Source of the DNA: Bradyrhizobium sp. CCGUVB1N3
GTDB taxonomy: Bacteria; Pseudomonadota; Alphaproteobacteria; Rhizobiales; Xanthobacteraceae
Assembly (NCBI RefSeq): GCF_024199925.1
Contig: NZ_JANADR010000001.1
Location: forward strand, 4,588,001-4,652,000
Reading direction: 5' to 3'
Length of the DNA stretch: 64,000 nucleotides
The position numbers and the translations under genes are program-made. How positions within the stretch are numbered: position 1 is the first letter of the stretch; each line of letters opens with the position of its first letter. The notes below the pieces were generated by a model. That model saw only the letters and a list, made by a program, of their open reading frames with translations, was not told the origin of the DNA and did no database searches. Shown piece after piece: positions 9,163-18,180 of the stretch.

Positions 9163-10064
9163 TAGGGATTGATCAGCTTCTGCTGCTCGGCGCTGTGGTG
9201 CACGAGCATGTCGATGAAAGTCCTCACCTTCGCCGACAGATGATGGCGATGCGGATAGACGGCGTTCATCGAGAGCTCGACGGGCCGGTATTCCGGCAGC
9301 AGGCGAACCAGGCGGCCGGCTTCGAGATCGTCGTGCACCATGAAACCTGCGGCCAGGCAAATGCCGGCACCTTGCAGCGCTGCGGTGCGCAGGGCCTCGC
9401 CGCTGTTGGTGAGAAGAGTGCCGGATACGCGGACCGATGCTGGGTTTCCCTTGCGATCGAGGAAGCGCCACTCCTCGAAGGGATAGTTCAGATGGCGCAC
9501 GCAATTGTGCTCCGCAAGCTCCTCGAGCTGCTGCACGCGCCCGCGCGCCTCGATATAGGCGTGTGAGCAGCACAGTACGTGGCGCCAGGTCGCAAGGCTT
9601 CGCACGATCAGGCTGGAATCCGGCGGCGACGTCATGCGCAGCGCCAGATCAAAGCCCTCCTCGATCAGATCGACATTGGCTTCGCCCATGCGCAAGTCGA
9701 CCTTCGCCTCGGGATAGGCCGACAGGAATTCGGCCACGACCGGCGCGACGAACGGCACCATATGGGTGGCGCTGTGGATGCGCAGCGTGCCGCGCGGCGT
9801 CGATTGCAGCGCGCCGGCGATGTCGTCGGCCTGTTCGAGCTCGGCGAGGATCTGCGTCGAGCGGTCGTAATAGGCCTGGCCGATTTCGGTGAGGCTCACT
9901 TTCCGCGTCGTGCGGTTGAGGAGGCGCACGCCGAGCCGGTCTTCCAGTGCCTGGACGTGGTTGCTCACCATGGTCGTCGACATGTTGAGGCGGCGGGCGG
10001 CGGCGGAAAATCCGCCGTTTTCGACCACCCGGACGAAGGCCGTGAGGCTGGTGAAGCGGTCCAT
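9156..10064 (-). CDS. LysR family transcriptional regulator
   Basis: A 302-residue LysR-type regulator starting MDRFTSLTAFVRVVENGGF: winged HTH in residues 1-60 and a LysR substrate-binding domain in the rest. The open frame continues far upstream, but homology begins at ATG 10064. It is divergent from an efflux operon (membrane fusion protein, DHA2 permease, AhpD-like protein), the usual arrangement for a LysR regulator and its target; control of the pump is inferred from that and from the palindrome at 10079-10099. Confidence 0.92.
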   Translation of the reverse strand: MDRFTSLTAFVRVVENGGFSAAARRLNMSTTMVSNHVQALEDRLGVRLLNRTTRKVSLTEIGQAYYDRSTQILAELEQADDIAGALQSTPRGTLRIHSATHMVPFVAPVVAEFLSAYPEAKVDLRMGEANVDLIEEGFDLALRMTSPPDSSLIVRSLATWRHVLCCSHAYIEARGRVQQLEELAEHNCVRHLNYPFEEWRFLDRKGNPASVRVSGTLLTNSGEALRTAALQGAGICLAAGFMVHDDLEAGRLVRLLPEYRPVELSMNAVYPHRHHLSAKVRTFIDMLVHHSAEQQKLINPYA

Positions 10065-10078
10065 GATCGAGGCTCCGA

Positions 10079-10099
10079 TTATCCGCTCATGCTGGATAA
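10079..10099. promoter_or_regulatory. Inverted repeat, candidate LysR operator
   Basis: TTATCC-N9-GGATAA, a perfect 6-bp inverted repeat 15 bases upstream of the LysR start codon and about 110 bases before the efflux operon. LysR-type regulators typically bind interrupted palindromes of this size near their own promoter. Confidence 0.5.
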
Positions 10100-10205
10100 T
10101 GCTTCCAGTTCTTCGGGGATTATCACAACGGGCGGGACAGCGCATCTTACCGTCACAGGACGGGTCCTTTCGCAAAGGGGCGCCCGGAAATCTCGCGAGG
10201 AAGCC

Positions 10206-11357
10206 ATGTCGAACGCCGCTTATGTCACTGAACCCAATACAAAAATCAGTCTTCGCCCGTCCCGGTTGGCGATCAAGCGGGCGGCTGTTGCGCTCGCCCT
10301 GGTGCTCGGCGTCGCCGCAGCAGGCGATTTTGGCTACGGCTACATGACGACCGGGCGCTACCTCGAATCCACCGATGACGCCTATGTGAAGGCGGACTCC
10401 ACCATCATCGCCCCAAAAGTCTCCGGCTACATCGCCCAGGTGCTGGTCGGCGACAATGAGAAGGTCCGGGCGGGCCAAATGCTGGCGCGGATCGACGACC
10501 GCGATTTCAGGGCGGCGCTCGACCAGGCCCGCGCCGACGTTGCGGCCGGCGAGGCTTCGGTCCGCAATCTCGATGCGCAGATCGCGCTGCAGCAGCCCAT
10601 CATCGAACAGAGCACGGCCGACGTCGCTGCAGCAGAGGCCAATTTGAAATTCGCGCAGGAGGAACGCGCGCGCTACGACGACCTGATGAAATCGGGCTCC
10701 GGCACGATCCAGCGCGCGCAGCAGACCGATGCCGCGCTCCGTGCCAGCGACGCGCAATTGCAGCACGCGAAGTCAGGCCTTTTGGCCGCGCAGCGCAAGG
10801 TCGACGTGCTCACCACCGAACGCGCCAAGGCCGTCGCGCAGCTCGAACGCGCTCGCGCCGTCGCGGCGCAGGCCTCGCTCAATCTCTCCTACACCGAGAT
10901 CACCGCGCCGGTGGACGGCACGGTCGGCGCCCGCTCGATGCGGGTCGGCCAGCTCGTGCAGGCTGGAACGCAATTGATGGCGGTGGTGCCGCTCGATGCG
11001 GTCTATGTCGTCGCCAACTTCAAGGAGACCCAGCTCACCCATGTGCGCGCCGGCCAGCCGGTGGAACTGCATATCGACAGTTTCCGCAATCAGACGCTGC
11101 GCGGCCATGTCGACAGCCTGTCGCCGGCGAGCGGGCTCGAATTCGCGCTGCTGCCGCCTGACAACGCCACCGGCAACTTCACCAAGATCGTGCAGCGCGT
11201 GCCCGTGAAGATCGTGCTCGACGACCACAGACTGAGCGGCCTGTTGCGGCCCGGCATGTCGGCGGTGCCGACCGTCAACACCAAGGCGGCCGTCACGGCC
11301 GAGCGCAACACGGGCAAGCGCGTGGCCGACACCACGAGGCCAGCGAACGGCGGCTGA
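10206..11357 (+). CDS. HlyD/EmrA family membrane fusion protein
   Basis: A 383-residue periplasmic adaptor of an efflux system: short cytoplasmic N-terminus, one membrane anchor (about residues 26-44), the barrel motif ESTDDAYVKAD typical of EmrA, a split lipoyl domain, a long alpha-helical hairpin (about 100-210, Ala/Gln rich) and the second half-motif YTEITAPVDGTVG. GAGGA lies just before ATG 10206. The open frame extends 5' over the antisense LysR gene but homology starts here. Followed by an EmrB-like permease; the pair would expel hydrophobic compounds, probably with a TolC-type outer protein encoded elsewhere. Confidence 0.93.
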   Translation: MSNAAYVTEPNTKISLRPSRLAIKRAAVALALVLGVAAAGDFGYGYMTTGRYLESTDDAYVKADSTIIAPKVSGYIAQVLVGDNEKVRAGQMLARIDDRDFRAALDQARADVAAGEASVRNLDAQIALQQPIIEQSTADVAAAEANLKFAQEERARYDDLMKSGSGTIQRAQQTDAALRASDAQLQHAKSGLLAAQRKVDVLTTERAKAVAQLERARAVAAQASLNLSYTEITAPVDGTVGARSMRVGQLVQAGTQLMAVVPLDAVYVVANFKETQLTHVRAGQPVELHIDSFRNQTLRGHVDSLSPASGLEFALLPPDNATGNFTKIVQRVPVKIVLDDHRLSGLLRPGMSAVPTVNTKAAVTAERNTGKRVADTTRPANGG

Positions 11358-11472
11358 CGCCGCCGTCTCGGCCGGATTGTCAAGTCTTGCCGAACGATCC
11401 TTCCAAAACTTCCGCGATTATCGAAACCATCCGCCTAATTCATCCTGTCTCCGTAACCGAGACGAGGCTTCC

Positions 11473-13089
11473 ATGAGCACGCTCCAACCCGCCCTCAACT
11501 CCGCTGCCGCCGCAGCCATTCCAGCTCCGGCTGCGACCGCCACGCCCGCGGTTTCCGCAAAAACCTGGATCGCCGTGATCGGCGCGACGCTCGGCGCCTT
11601 CATGGCGGTGCTGAACATCCAGATCGTCAACGCCTCGCTCGCCGACATCCAGGGCGCGATCGGTGCCGGCATCGACGATGGCGGCTGGATCTCGACCTCC
11701 TACCTGATCGCGGAGATCGTGGTGATCCCGCTTTCGGGATGGCTTGCCCAGGTGTTCTCCATCCGCGTCTATCTCCTCACCAACGCGGTCCTGTTCCTGA
11801 TCCTGTCGGCGGCCTGCGCGCTGGCGCAGGACCTGCCGCAGATGATCGTGCTGCGCGCCGTCCAAGGCTTTACCGGCGGCGTGCTGATCCCGATGGCCTT
11901 CACGCTGATCATCACGCTGCTGCCGCGGACGAAGCAGCCGGTGGGCCTTGCGCTGTTCGCGTTGTCGGCGACCTTTGCCCCCGCGATCGGCCCGACCATC
12001 GGCGGCTATCTCACCGAGAATTTGGGCTGGCAATACATCTTCTATGTCAACCTGGTTCCGGGCGCGATCATGCTCGGCATGCTCTGGTACGCGCTGGAAC
12101 CAAAGCCGATGAAGCTCGCGCTGCTGCGCGACGGCGACTGGGCCGGCATCATCACCATGGCGATCGGCCTCTCCGCGCTTCAGACCGTGCTCGAGGAAGG
12201 CAACAAGGACGACTGGTTCGGCTCACCCTTCATCGTCAAGCTGTCCGTGATCGCCGCGGTTGCGCTGATCGCGTTCCTGATCATCGAGCTGACTGTCGAG
12301 AAGCCGCTACTCAATCTGCGCCTGCTGGTCCGCCGCAATTTCGGCTTCGGCATGCTCGCGAACTTCCTGCTCGGCGTCGCACTCTACGGTTCCGTGTTCA
12401 TCCTGCCGCAGTATCTGGCACGCATCCAGGGCTATAATGCCGAACAGATCGGCATGGTGCTGGCCTGGACCGGACTGCCGCAGCTCGTGCTGATACCGCT
12501 GGTGCCGCGCCTGATGCAGCGTTTCGATGCGCGGATCATCATCGGCATCGGTTTCGTGCTGTTCGCAGGCTCAAACTTCATGAACATCACCATGACCAGC
12601 GACACTGCCGCCGATCAGCTCATGTGGCCCAACATCGTCCGCGCGCTCGGCCAGGCGCTGGTGATGGCGCCGCTGTCGGCAGTCGCAACATCAGGCATCG
12701 AGCCGGAGAATGCAGGCTCGGCCTCCGGCCTGTTCAACATGATGCGCAACCTCGGCGGCGCCGTCGGCATTGCGCTATTGCAGACCGTGCTCACCAAGCG
12801 AGAGCAGTATCACTCCAACGTGCTGATGCAGTCCGTCTCGGTCTTCGAGCAGTCGACCCGCACGCGGCTGGAACAACTGACCCAGTATTTCGTCAATCAC
12901 GGCGTCGTCGACCGCACCGATGCGGCGCATCGCGCCTATGTCGCGATCGGCCATGTCGTGCAGAAGCAGGCCTTCATCCTCGCCTTCAGCGACACTTTCT
13001 ATCTGCTCGGCGCAGCGCTGATCGTCGCCCTGATCGCGTCCCTCTTTCTGAAGAAGCCCAACCAAGTCTCAGCGGGCGGAGCCCACTGA
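11473..13089 (+). CDS. DHA2 family MFS drug:H+ antiporter (EmrB/QacA type)
   Basis: A 538-residue permease with 14 predicted membrane segments, the size and layout of the DHA2 (EmrB/QacA) family. Hydrophobic segments begin at WIAVIGATLGAFMAVLN, where the residues resemble the family's motif D1 region. ATG 11473 follows GAGGC at good spacing; an earlier in-frame start at 11377 would add about 32 unlikely residues. Third component in order: adaptor, permease, AhpD-like protein, all on one strand. Exports drugs or toxic metabolites using the proton gradient; the substrate is unknown. Confidence 0.93.
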   Translation: MSTLQPALNSAAAAAIPAPAATATPAVSAKTWIAVIGATLGAFMAVLNIQIVNASLADIQGAIGAGIDDGGWISTSYLIAEIVVIPLSGWLAQVFSIRVYLLTNAVLFLILSAACALAQDLPQMIVLRAVQGFTGGVLIPMAFTLIITLLPRTKQPVGLALFALSATFAPAIGPTIGGYLTENLGWQYIFYVNLVPGAIMLGMLWYALEPKPMKLALLRDGDWAGIITMAIGLSALQTVLEEGNKDDWFGSPFIVKLSVIAAVALIAFLIIELTVEKPLLNLRLLVRRNFGFGMLANFLLGVALYGSVFILPQYLARIQGYNAEQIGMVLAWTGLPQLVLIPLVPRLMQRFDARIIIGIGFVLFAGSNFMNITMTSDTAADQLMWPNIVRALGQALVMAPLSAVATSGIEPENAGSASGLFNMMRNLGGAVGIALLQTVLTKREQYHSNVLMQSVSVFEQSTRTRLEQLTQYFVNHGVVDRTDAAHRAYVAIGHVVQKQAFILAFSDTFYLLGAALIVALIASLFLKKPNQVSAGGAH

Positions 13090-13109
13090 CCAACCCAAGG
13101 AGAACGACC

Positions 13110-13571
13110 ATGAAGCCGCGCATGAACTTCTACCAGGCCGCCCCCGACACACTCAAAGCCCTGATGGCGCTGGAGGAGCATATCCAGTCGACGGGGCTCG
13201 AAAAGTCGCTGATCGAGCTCGTCAAGATCCGGGCGTCGCAGATCAACGGTTGCGCCTTCTGCATCAACATGCACACCGAGGACGCGCGCAAGCGGGGCGA
13301 GACTGAGCAGCGCATCTATCTGCTCAATGCATGGCGCGAATCCCCGCTCTATACCGATCGCGAGCGCGCGGCGCTGGCCTGGACCGATTCAGTGACATTG
13401 ATCTCGGAGACGCACGCGCCCGACGACGTCTACGCGCAGGTCCGCGCGCAATTCTCCGATGAGGAGACGGTCAACCTGACCATGCTGATCGGGGCCATCA
13501 ATGCGTGGAACAGGATCGCGATCGCGTTCCGGGCGATTCATCCCGTGAAGGTGAAGGCGTCGGTGGCGTGA
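13110..13571 (+). CDS. Carboxymuconolactone decarboxylase/AhpD-like protein
   Basis: A 153-residue CMD-family protein with the AhpD-type redox motif: C48-x-x-C51-x3-H55 (NGCAFCINMH). AhpD-like proteins use this dithiol for peroxidase or reductant functions. It starts 20 bases after the permease stop with AAGGAG upstream, so it is the third gene of the efflux operon; a role in oxidative or electrophile stress alongside export is inferred. Confidence 0.9.
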   Translation: MKPRMNFYQAAPDTLKALMALEEHIQSTGLEKSLIELVKIRASQINGCAFCINMHTEDARKRGETEQRIYLLNAWRESPLYTDRERAALAWTDSVTLISETHAPDDVYAQVRAQFSDEETVNLTMLIGAINAWNRIAIAFRAIHPVKVKASVA

Positions 13572-13601
13572 CGGGGCGGGACGCCCCTCGCGGGCAAATC
13601 T

Positions 13602-13698
13602 CGTAGGGTGGGCAAAGCGAAGCGTGCCCACCGTTTTTTTTCAGCAAACCTGAGAGAAGACGTGGGCACGGCGCAAGCGCGCCTTTGCCCACCCTACG
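13602..13698. repeat. Dispersed intergenic palindrome (family A), copy 2
   Basis: Perfect 16-base outer arms: CGTAGGGTGGGCAAAG at 13602-13617 and its reverse complement at 13683-13698, enclosing inner arms CGTGCCCACC and GTGGGCACG. Lies between convergent genes, where transcripts could fold into a long cruciform and terminate. Related to 3480-3565. Confidence 0.85.
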
Positions 13699-13715
13699 AT
13701 AGCTGAGTATGAGGC

Positions 13716-14576
13716 CTAAACCCCCGTCGCCTTGGCGAAGTCCACGTAGATCTCACGCAGCCGCGTCGCCATCGGGCCGGGCTTGCCACCGCCGACCTGC
13801 TTGCCGTCGATCGCGACCACCGGCTGGACGAACAGCGACGCGGAGGTGATGAAAGCCTCCTTGGCGGCGAGCGCTTCAGCGACCGTGAAGGCGCGCTCCT
13901 CGACCCGGAGCTGGCGCTCTTCGGCGAGCGCCACCACGGCCTTGCGGGTGCAGCCGGGCAGAATCGAATTCGAATTCTGCCGGGTCACGATGACGTCGTC
14001 CTGGGTCAGGATGAACGCCGACGACGAGCCGCCTTCGGTGACGAAGCCATCTTCGAGCATCCAGGCTTCGCCCGCCCCGGCCTCCGCCGCCGCCTGCTTC
14101 GCCAAGACCTGCGCCAGCAGCGCCACGCTCTTGATGTCGCGGCGTTCCCAGCGGATGTCGGGTACCGTGATGACGTTGATGCCGGTTTTTGCCGAGGCCG
14201 CGTTGATGATGTCCTTCTCGGAGGTAAACATGACCAGCGTCGGCTTGACGTCGCCCTTGGGGAAAGCGAAGTCGCGGCCCGTGTCGGCGCCGCGCGTCAC
14301 TTCGAGATAAACCAAACCATTGACGAGCTTGTTGCGCGCGACAAGCTCCTTCTGGATCTCGGTGATGCGCCCGACCGTCTCGGGGAGCTTCAGCTTGATC
14401 TCGCCGACCGAGCGTTCGAGCCGCGCCAGATGCGAGGCGTTGTCGACCAGCTTGCCCTCAAGCACGGCCGCGACCTCATAGATGCCGTCCGCGAACAGAA
14501 AGCCGCGATCGAGGACCGAGACTTTGGCTTCCGAAAGCGGGACGAATGAGCCGTTGACGTAGGCGATCGAGTCCAA
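13716..14576 (-). CDS. Class IV aminotransferase (D-amino-acid transaminase-like)
   Basis: A 286-residue PLP enzyme of fold type IV, the length of D-amino-acid transaminases. Family features: YVNGSFVPLSEAKVSVLDRGFLFADGIYEV at the N-terminus (shown only to its edges: residues 5-34), a catalytic Lys in the DIKSVALLAQVLAKQ region, and EGGSSSAFI near residue 185. TTG at 14576 is the best start: AGGAG precedes it by 7 bases and residue numbering then matches the family. It lies just downstream of the amino-acid ABC genes on the same strand, separated by a palindromic repeat. Confidence 0.88.
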   Translation of the reverse strand: MDSIAYVNGSFVPLSEAKVSVLDRGFLFADGIYEVAAVLEGKLVDNASHLARLERSVGEIKLKLPETVGRITEIQKELVARNKLVNGLVYLEVTRGADTGRDFAFPKGDVKPTLVMFTSEKDIINAASAKTGINVITVPDIRWERRDIKSVALLAQVLAKQAAAEAGAGEAWMLEDGFVTEGGSSSAFILTQDDVIVTRQNSNSILPGCTRKAVVALAEERQLRVEERAFTVAEALAAKEAFITSASLFVQPVVAIDGKQVGGGKPGPMATRLREIYVDFAKATGV

Positions 14577-14651
14577 GGGAGGTCTCCTGTCGGGAATTCC
14601 GGGAATTGGCGCGCTTATACGCGAATCAGGGGCGCCGATCACCCCTCGTTT

Positions 14652-14735
14652 CGTCATTCCGGGGCATTCGCGGAGCGAATGAGCCCGGAATCTCGAGATT
14701 CCGGGTTCGCCTCTTCGAGGCGCCCCGGAATGACG
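14652..14735. repeat. Dispersed palindromic repeat (family B), copy 1
   Basis: Outer arms CGTCATTCCGGGG (14652-14664) and CCCCGGAATGACG (14723-14735), with inner complementary arms around CCCGGAATCTCGAGATTCCGGG. A second copy is at 24045-24150. Widespread in Bradyrhizobium and Rhodopseudomonas intergenic DNA. Confidence 0.85.
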
Positions 14736-14741
14736 ACGGAG

Positions 14742-15473
14742 TTAGTGGGAGAGAATCTTCGACAAGAACTTCTGGGCGCGGTCGCTTCTGGGCTTGCCGA
14801 AGAAGTCGTCCTTCGGGGCGTCCTCGACGATCTCGCCGCGGTCCATGAAGATCACGCGGTTGGCGACCTTGCGGGCAAAGCCCATTTCGTGGGTGACGAC
14901 CATCATGGTCATGCCCTCGCGCGCGAGGTCGACCATGACGTCCAGCACCTCGCTCACCATCTCGGGGTCGAGCGCCGAGGTCGGCTCGTCGAACAGCATG
15001 ACGATGGGGTCCATCGCGAGCGCGCGCGCGATCGCGACGCGCTGCTGCTGGCCGCCGGACAGCTGCGCCGGAAACTTTTGCGCCTGCTCCTTCAACCCGA
15101 CGCGCTCCAGAAGCTGCATGCTCTTGGCCAGCGCCTTGTCGTGCGAACGGCCGATCACCTTCTCCTGCGCAAGGCAGAGGTTGTCGATGATCTTGAGATG
15201 CGGGAACAGCTCGAAGTGCTGGAACACCATGCCGACGCGCGAACGGAGCTTCGGCAGGTTGGTCTTGGGATCATGCACCTTGGTCCCGTCGACGGTGATC
15301 TCACCGCTCTGGAACGGCTCGAGCGCGTTGACGCATTTGATCAGCGTCGACTTGCCCGAACCGGAGGGACCGCAGACCACGACCACCTCGCCCTTGGTGA
15401 CGCTGGTGGTGCAGTCGGTCAGCACCTGGAAGGTCGGGCTGTACCATTTGTTGACGTGACTGATTTCGATCAT
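14742..15473 (-). CDS. gltL: Amino-acid ABC transporter ATP-binding protein (GltL type)
   Basis: A 243-residue ATPase of the polar amino-acid uptake family. Walker [10 protein letters not shown] near residue 36, ABC signature [14 protein letters not shown], Walker [14 protein letters not shown] and switch His in VVTHE are all present. Start chosen at ATG 15473 ([11 protein letters not shown]), 11 bases after the stop of the permease gene; a TTG two codons upstream is possible. Energises uptake with the two permeases and GltI, probably for glutamate and aspartate. Confidence 0.93.
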   Translation of the reverse strand: MIEISHVNKWYSPTFQVLTDCTTSVTKGEVVVVCGPSGSGKSTLIKCVNALEPFQSGEITVDGTKVHDPKTNLPKLRSRVGMVFQHFELFPHLKIIDNLCLAQEKVIGRSHDKALAKSMQLLERVGLKEQAQKFPAQLSGGQQQRVAIARALAMDPIVMLFDEPTSALDPEMVSEVLDVMVDLAREGMTMMVVTHEMGFARKVANRVIFMDRGEIVEDAPKDDFFGKPRSDRAQKFLSKILSH

Positions 15474-15484
15474 GAGCAACTAGC

Positions 15485-16177
15485 CTACCGGATGATGGCG
15501 ATGCGCGACTGCAGGCGGCGGACGCCGAAGGACGCGATACAGGAGATGGTGAAGTAGACGACTGCGGCGAACAGGTACATCTCGACGAGACGCCCGTCGC
15601 GCTGCGCGACCTTGCTGGCGGCGCCGAGGAAGTCCGGGATCGACAGCACATAGACGAGCGAGGTGTCCTGGAACAGCACGATGGTCTGCGTGATCAGCAC
15701 CGGCAGCATGTTGCGGAACGCCTGCGGCAGCACGACGTAGCGCATGGTCTGCGCATAGGTCAGGCCGAGCGCGCTCGCGGCGGCGGGCTGGCCCCGCGAG
15801 ATCGACTGGATGCCGGCGCGCATGATCTCGGAGAAATAAGCCGCCTCGAACATGATGAACGTGATGAGCGAGGAGGCGAAGGCACCGACCTTGATCGGGC
15901 GCGCCGAGCCGGTCAGCCACTGGCCGATATAGGGCACCAGGAAGTAGAACCAGAAGATGACCAGAACCAGCGGCAGCGAGCGCATGAAGTCGACATAGAG
16001 CCCGGCGATGCGGCCGAGCAGCTTGTAGCCCGACAGCCGCATCAGGGCGATCGCCGTGCCGAAAATCAGGCCGCCGAGCGCGGCAAGCGCCGTGAGTGTC
16101 AGCGTGAACGTCATGCCCTCGTAGAACAGATAGGGCAGCGCGCGGCGGATGACGTCGAAATCAAAATTGCCGAGCAT
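15485..16177 (-). CDS. gltK: Amino-acid ABC transporter permease (GltK type)
   Basis: A 230-residue inner-membrane permease of the HisM/GltK family, with about five membrane segments and the EAA loop region (AYFSEIMRAGIQSISRGQPAAASALG, residues about 115-140). ATG 16177 starts two bases beyond the GltJ stop, so translation is probably coupled. The open frame continues upstream through GltJ but is not coding there. Confidence 0.92.
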   Translation of the reverse strand: MLGNFDFDVIRRALPYLFYEGMTFTLTLTALAALGGLIFGTAIALMRLSGYKLLGRIAGLYVDFMRSLPLVLVIFWFYFLVPYIGQWLTGSARPIKVGAFASSLITFIMFEAAYFSEIMRAGIQSISRGQPAAASALGLTYAQTMRYVVLPQAFRNMLPVLITQTIVLFQDTSLVYVLSIPDFLGAASKVAQRDGRLVEMYLFAAVVYFTISCIASFGVRRLQSRIAIIR

Positions 16178-16179
16178 CG

Positions 16180-16911
16180 CTATTTCCCCGAGATGTAGCC
16201 GGGGATCGCGACCCAGCGCTCGAGGAAGCGCATTGCGGTCACGACGACGGCGTTGACGAGGAGATAGAGGATGGTCGCAGCCGTGAAGGCCTCGAACACC
16301 TGGAACGAGAATTCCTGCATCGAGCGCGCCTGCCCAGTCAGCTCGATCAGGCCGATGGTGATCGCGACCGCGGTGTTCTTGATGGTGTTGAGGAACTCGG
16401 AGGTCAGCGGCGGCAGGATGATACGGAAGGCCATCGGCAGCAGCACATAGCGGTATCCCTGCACGGTGGTGAGGCCCAATGCAGTGGCCGCCATCTTCTG
16501 CCCGCGCGGCAGCGAGGAGATGCCCGCCTGCAATTGCACGGCAACGCGCGCCGACATGAACAGGCCGACGCCGATCGCCGCCGTCCAGAACGGCGCGTTC
16601 GGCAATTGCTTCAGCCACAGGCCGGCCGCCTTCGGCAGCAATTCCGGCAGCACGAAGAACCACAGGAAGAGCTGCACCAGCAGCGGCATGTTGCGGAAAA
16701 ACTCGACCCAGCAAAAGCCGAACCAGTCGGCGGCCTTCGACGGCAGCGTACGCATCACGCCGACGATCGAGCCGAAGATCAGCGCGATGATCCAGGCGAG
16801 CAGCGCCGTCTTGATGGTCAGCCACAGTCCCGACAACAGCATGTCGAGATAGGTGCCGGTGCCCATCGGGTTCGGCTCGAAGAAGATCTTCCAGTTCCAG
16901 TTGTAGTTCAC
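16180..16911 (-). CDS. gltJ: Amino-acid ABC transporter permease (GltJ type)
   Basis: A 243-residue permease with N-terminus MNYNWNWKIFFEP typical of GltJ, membrane segments through the protein and an EAA-like loop (RVAVQLQAGISSLPRGQKMAATALG, about residues 130-155). First of three tightly packed genes gltJ-gltK-gltL; the binding protein gene lies upstream on the same strand beyond a palindromic repeat. Confidence 0.92.
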   Translation of the reverse strand: MNYNWNWKIFFEPNPMGTGTYLDMLLSGLWLTIKTALLAWIIALIFGSIVGVMRTLPSKAADWFGFCWVEFFRNMPLLVQLFLWFFVLPELLPKAAGLWLKQLPNAPFWTAAIGVGLFMSARVAVQLQAGISSLPRGQKMAATALGLTTVQGYRYVLLPMAFRIILPPLTSEFLNTIKNTAVAITIGLIELTGQARSMQEFSFQVFEAFTAATILYLLVNAVVVTAMRFLERWVAIPGYISGK

Positions 16912-16980
16912 GTGTCCCCCGCGCGAACATCGCAGCTAACGCCGCATGAAACGACATCGAATAGCAGAGGCGCAGTCGGT

Positions 16981-17126
16981 GCGCCCCCTCGCCCCGCTTG
17001 CGGGGAGAGGGTTGGGGTGAGGGGGAGTCTCCACGAGGGAGTTGCCAGTTGGACTCGTGGAGAGTCCCCCTCACCCGGATCGCATCTTCGATGCGATCCG
17101 GCCTCTCCCCGCGTGCGGGGAGAGGC
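16981..17126. repeat. Large dispersed palindrome (family C) inside the glt operon
   Basis: A 146-base nested palindrome: GGGGTGAGGGGGAGTCTCC pairs with GGAGAGTCCCCCTCACCC, flanked by CTCGCCCCGCTTGCGGGGAGAGG and CCTCTCCCCGCGTGCGGGGAGAGG type arms and a GGATCGCATC/GATGCGATCC stem. It separates gltI from gltJKL and could act as a processing or attenuation element, as in many binding-protein operons where the first gene must be expressed most. Confidence 0.85.
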
Positions 17127-17188
17127 AAAACTTGTGGCGCCACCTATGCAATCATCAGGCCATTGCGCCGGCGGCAGCCGATCGAGGC

Positions 17189-18100
17189 TTACTTATAGTC
17201 GTCCGGATTCGGCGAGTCCGTCGGCTTGGCGAACTCGTTCTTCAATTCGGCCGAGATCGGCGTGTTGAGGTTCAGGCTCTTCGGCGGGACCTTCTCCATG
17301 AACCACTTGTTGTAGATCTTCTCGCCTTCACCGCTCGTGTAGAGCGCGGCGGTCGCCGCATCGACCACCTTCTTGAAGGCGGCGTCGTCCTTGCGCAGCA
17401 TGATGCCATAAGGCTCGGGCTTGGAGAATGCATCCTTGGAGATCACATAGTCGGCCGGCGACTTCGAGCCGGCGACGAGGCTCGCAAGCAGGATGTCGTC
17501 CATCACGAAGGCGACGGCGCGATCGGTCTCCACCATCAGGAAGGCTTCGGCGTGGTCCTTGGCCGGAATGATGTTGGCGCCCAGGCTCTTCGCAACGTTG
17601 GCCTCGGTGAGCTGCTTGATGTTGGTGGTGCCGGCGGTCGAGACCACCGTCTTGCCCTTCAGGTCATCGATCGACTTGAGGCCGCTCGACTTCTTGAACA
17701 CGTAGCGGCTGGCGGTCAGGAAGTGGGTGTTGGTGAAGGCGACCTGCTTCTGCCGTTCGGCATTGTTGGTGGTCGAGCCGCATTCGAGATCGATGGTGCC
17801 ATTGGCCATCAGCGGAATGCGCGTCGCCGAGGTCACCGGGTTGAGCTTGACCTCGAGCTTGTCGAGCTTGAGCTCCTTCTTCACGGCGTCGACGATCTTG
17901 TAGCAGATGTCCATCGCGAACCCGACGGGCTTCTGGTTGTCGTCGAGATAGGAGAACGGGATCGAGGAGTCACGGAAGCCGAGCGTGATGGCGCCGGTGT
18001 CCTTGATGTTCTTGAGCGTGCCGGTCAGCTCCTCGGCACCGGCCTGGCTCGCGACCAAGCTGGCAGCGAGCACGAGGCCGAAGTTACGGAAATGTTTCAC
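17189..18100 (-). CDS. gltI: Glutamate/aspartate periplasmic binding protein (GltI type)
   Basis: A 303-residue extracellular solute-binding protein family 3 member. Signal peptide about residues 1-22 ending at SQAGA; then the binding domain with GFRDSSIPFSYLDD, typical of glutamate/aspartate binding proteins. GTG at 18100 is preferred because AGGGAG lies about 7 bases upstream and the signal peptide starts there. Captures acidic amino acids in the periplasm for the GltJKL importer. Probably the first transporter gene of the leftward operon. Confidence 0.93.
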   Translation of the reverse strand: MKHFRNFGLVLAASLVASQAGAEELTGTLKNIKDTGAITLGFRDSSIPFSYLDDNQKPVGFAMDICYKIVDAVKKELKLDKLEVKLNPVTSATRIPLMANGTIDLECGSTTNNAERQKQVAFTNTHFLTASRYVFKKSSGLKSIDDLKGKTVVSTAGTTNIKQLTEANVAKSLGANIIPAKDHAEAFLMVETDRAVAFVMDDILLASLVAGSKSPADYVISKDAFSKPEPYGIMLRKDDAAFKKVVDAATAALYTSGEGEKIYNKWFMEKVPPKSLNLNTPISAELKNEFAKPTDSPNPDDYK

Positions 18101-18180
18101 TTTTTTCTCCCTTATGGAATGGCGTCCGGATGCTGGCATAAATCGGGCCGGATTAGAATGTGACTTTCGGAGCCCTTCAC

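Noticed and set aside
10065..10766. N-terminal extension of the LysR gene to 10766
   Set aside because: Covers the divergent promoter and the efflux adaptor gene; LysR homology starts at MDRFTS.
13602..13698. CRISPR-like repeat
   Set aside because: Single palindromic elements dispersed between genes, with no regular direct repeats or spacers.
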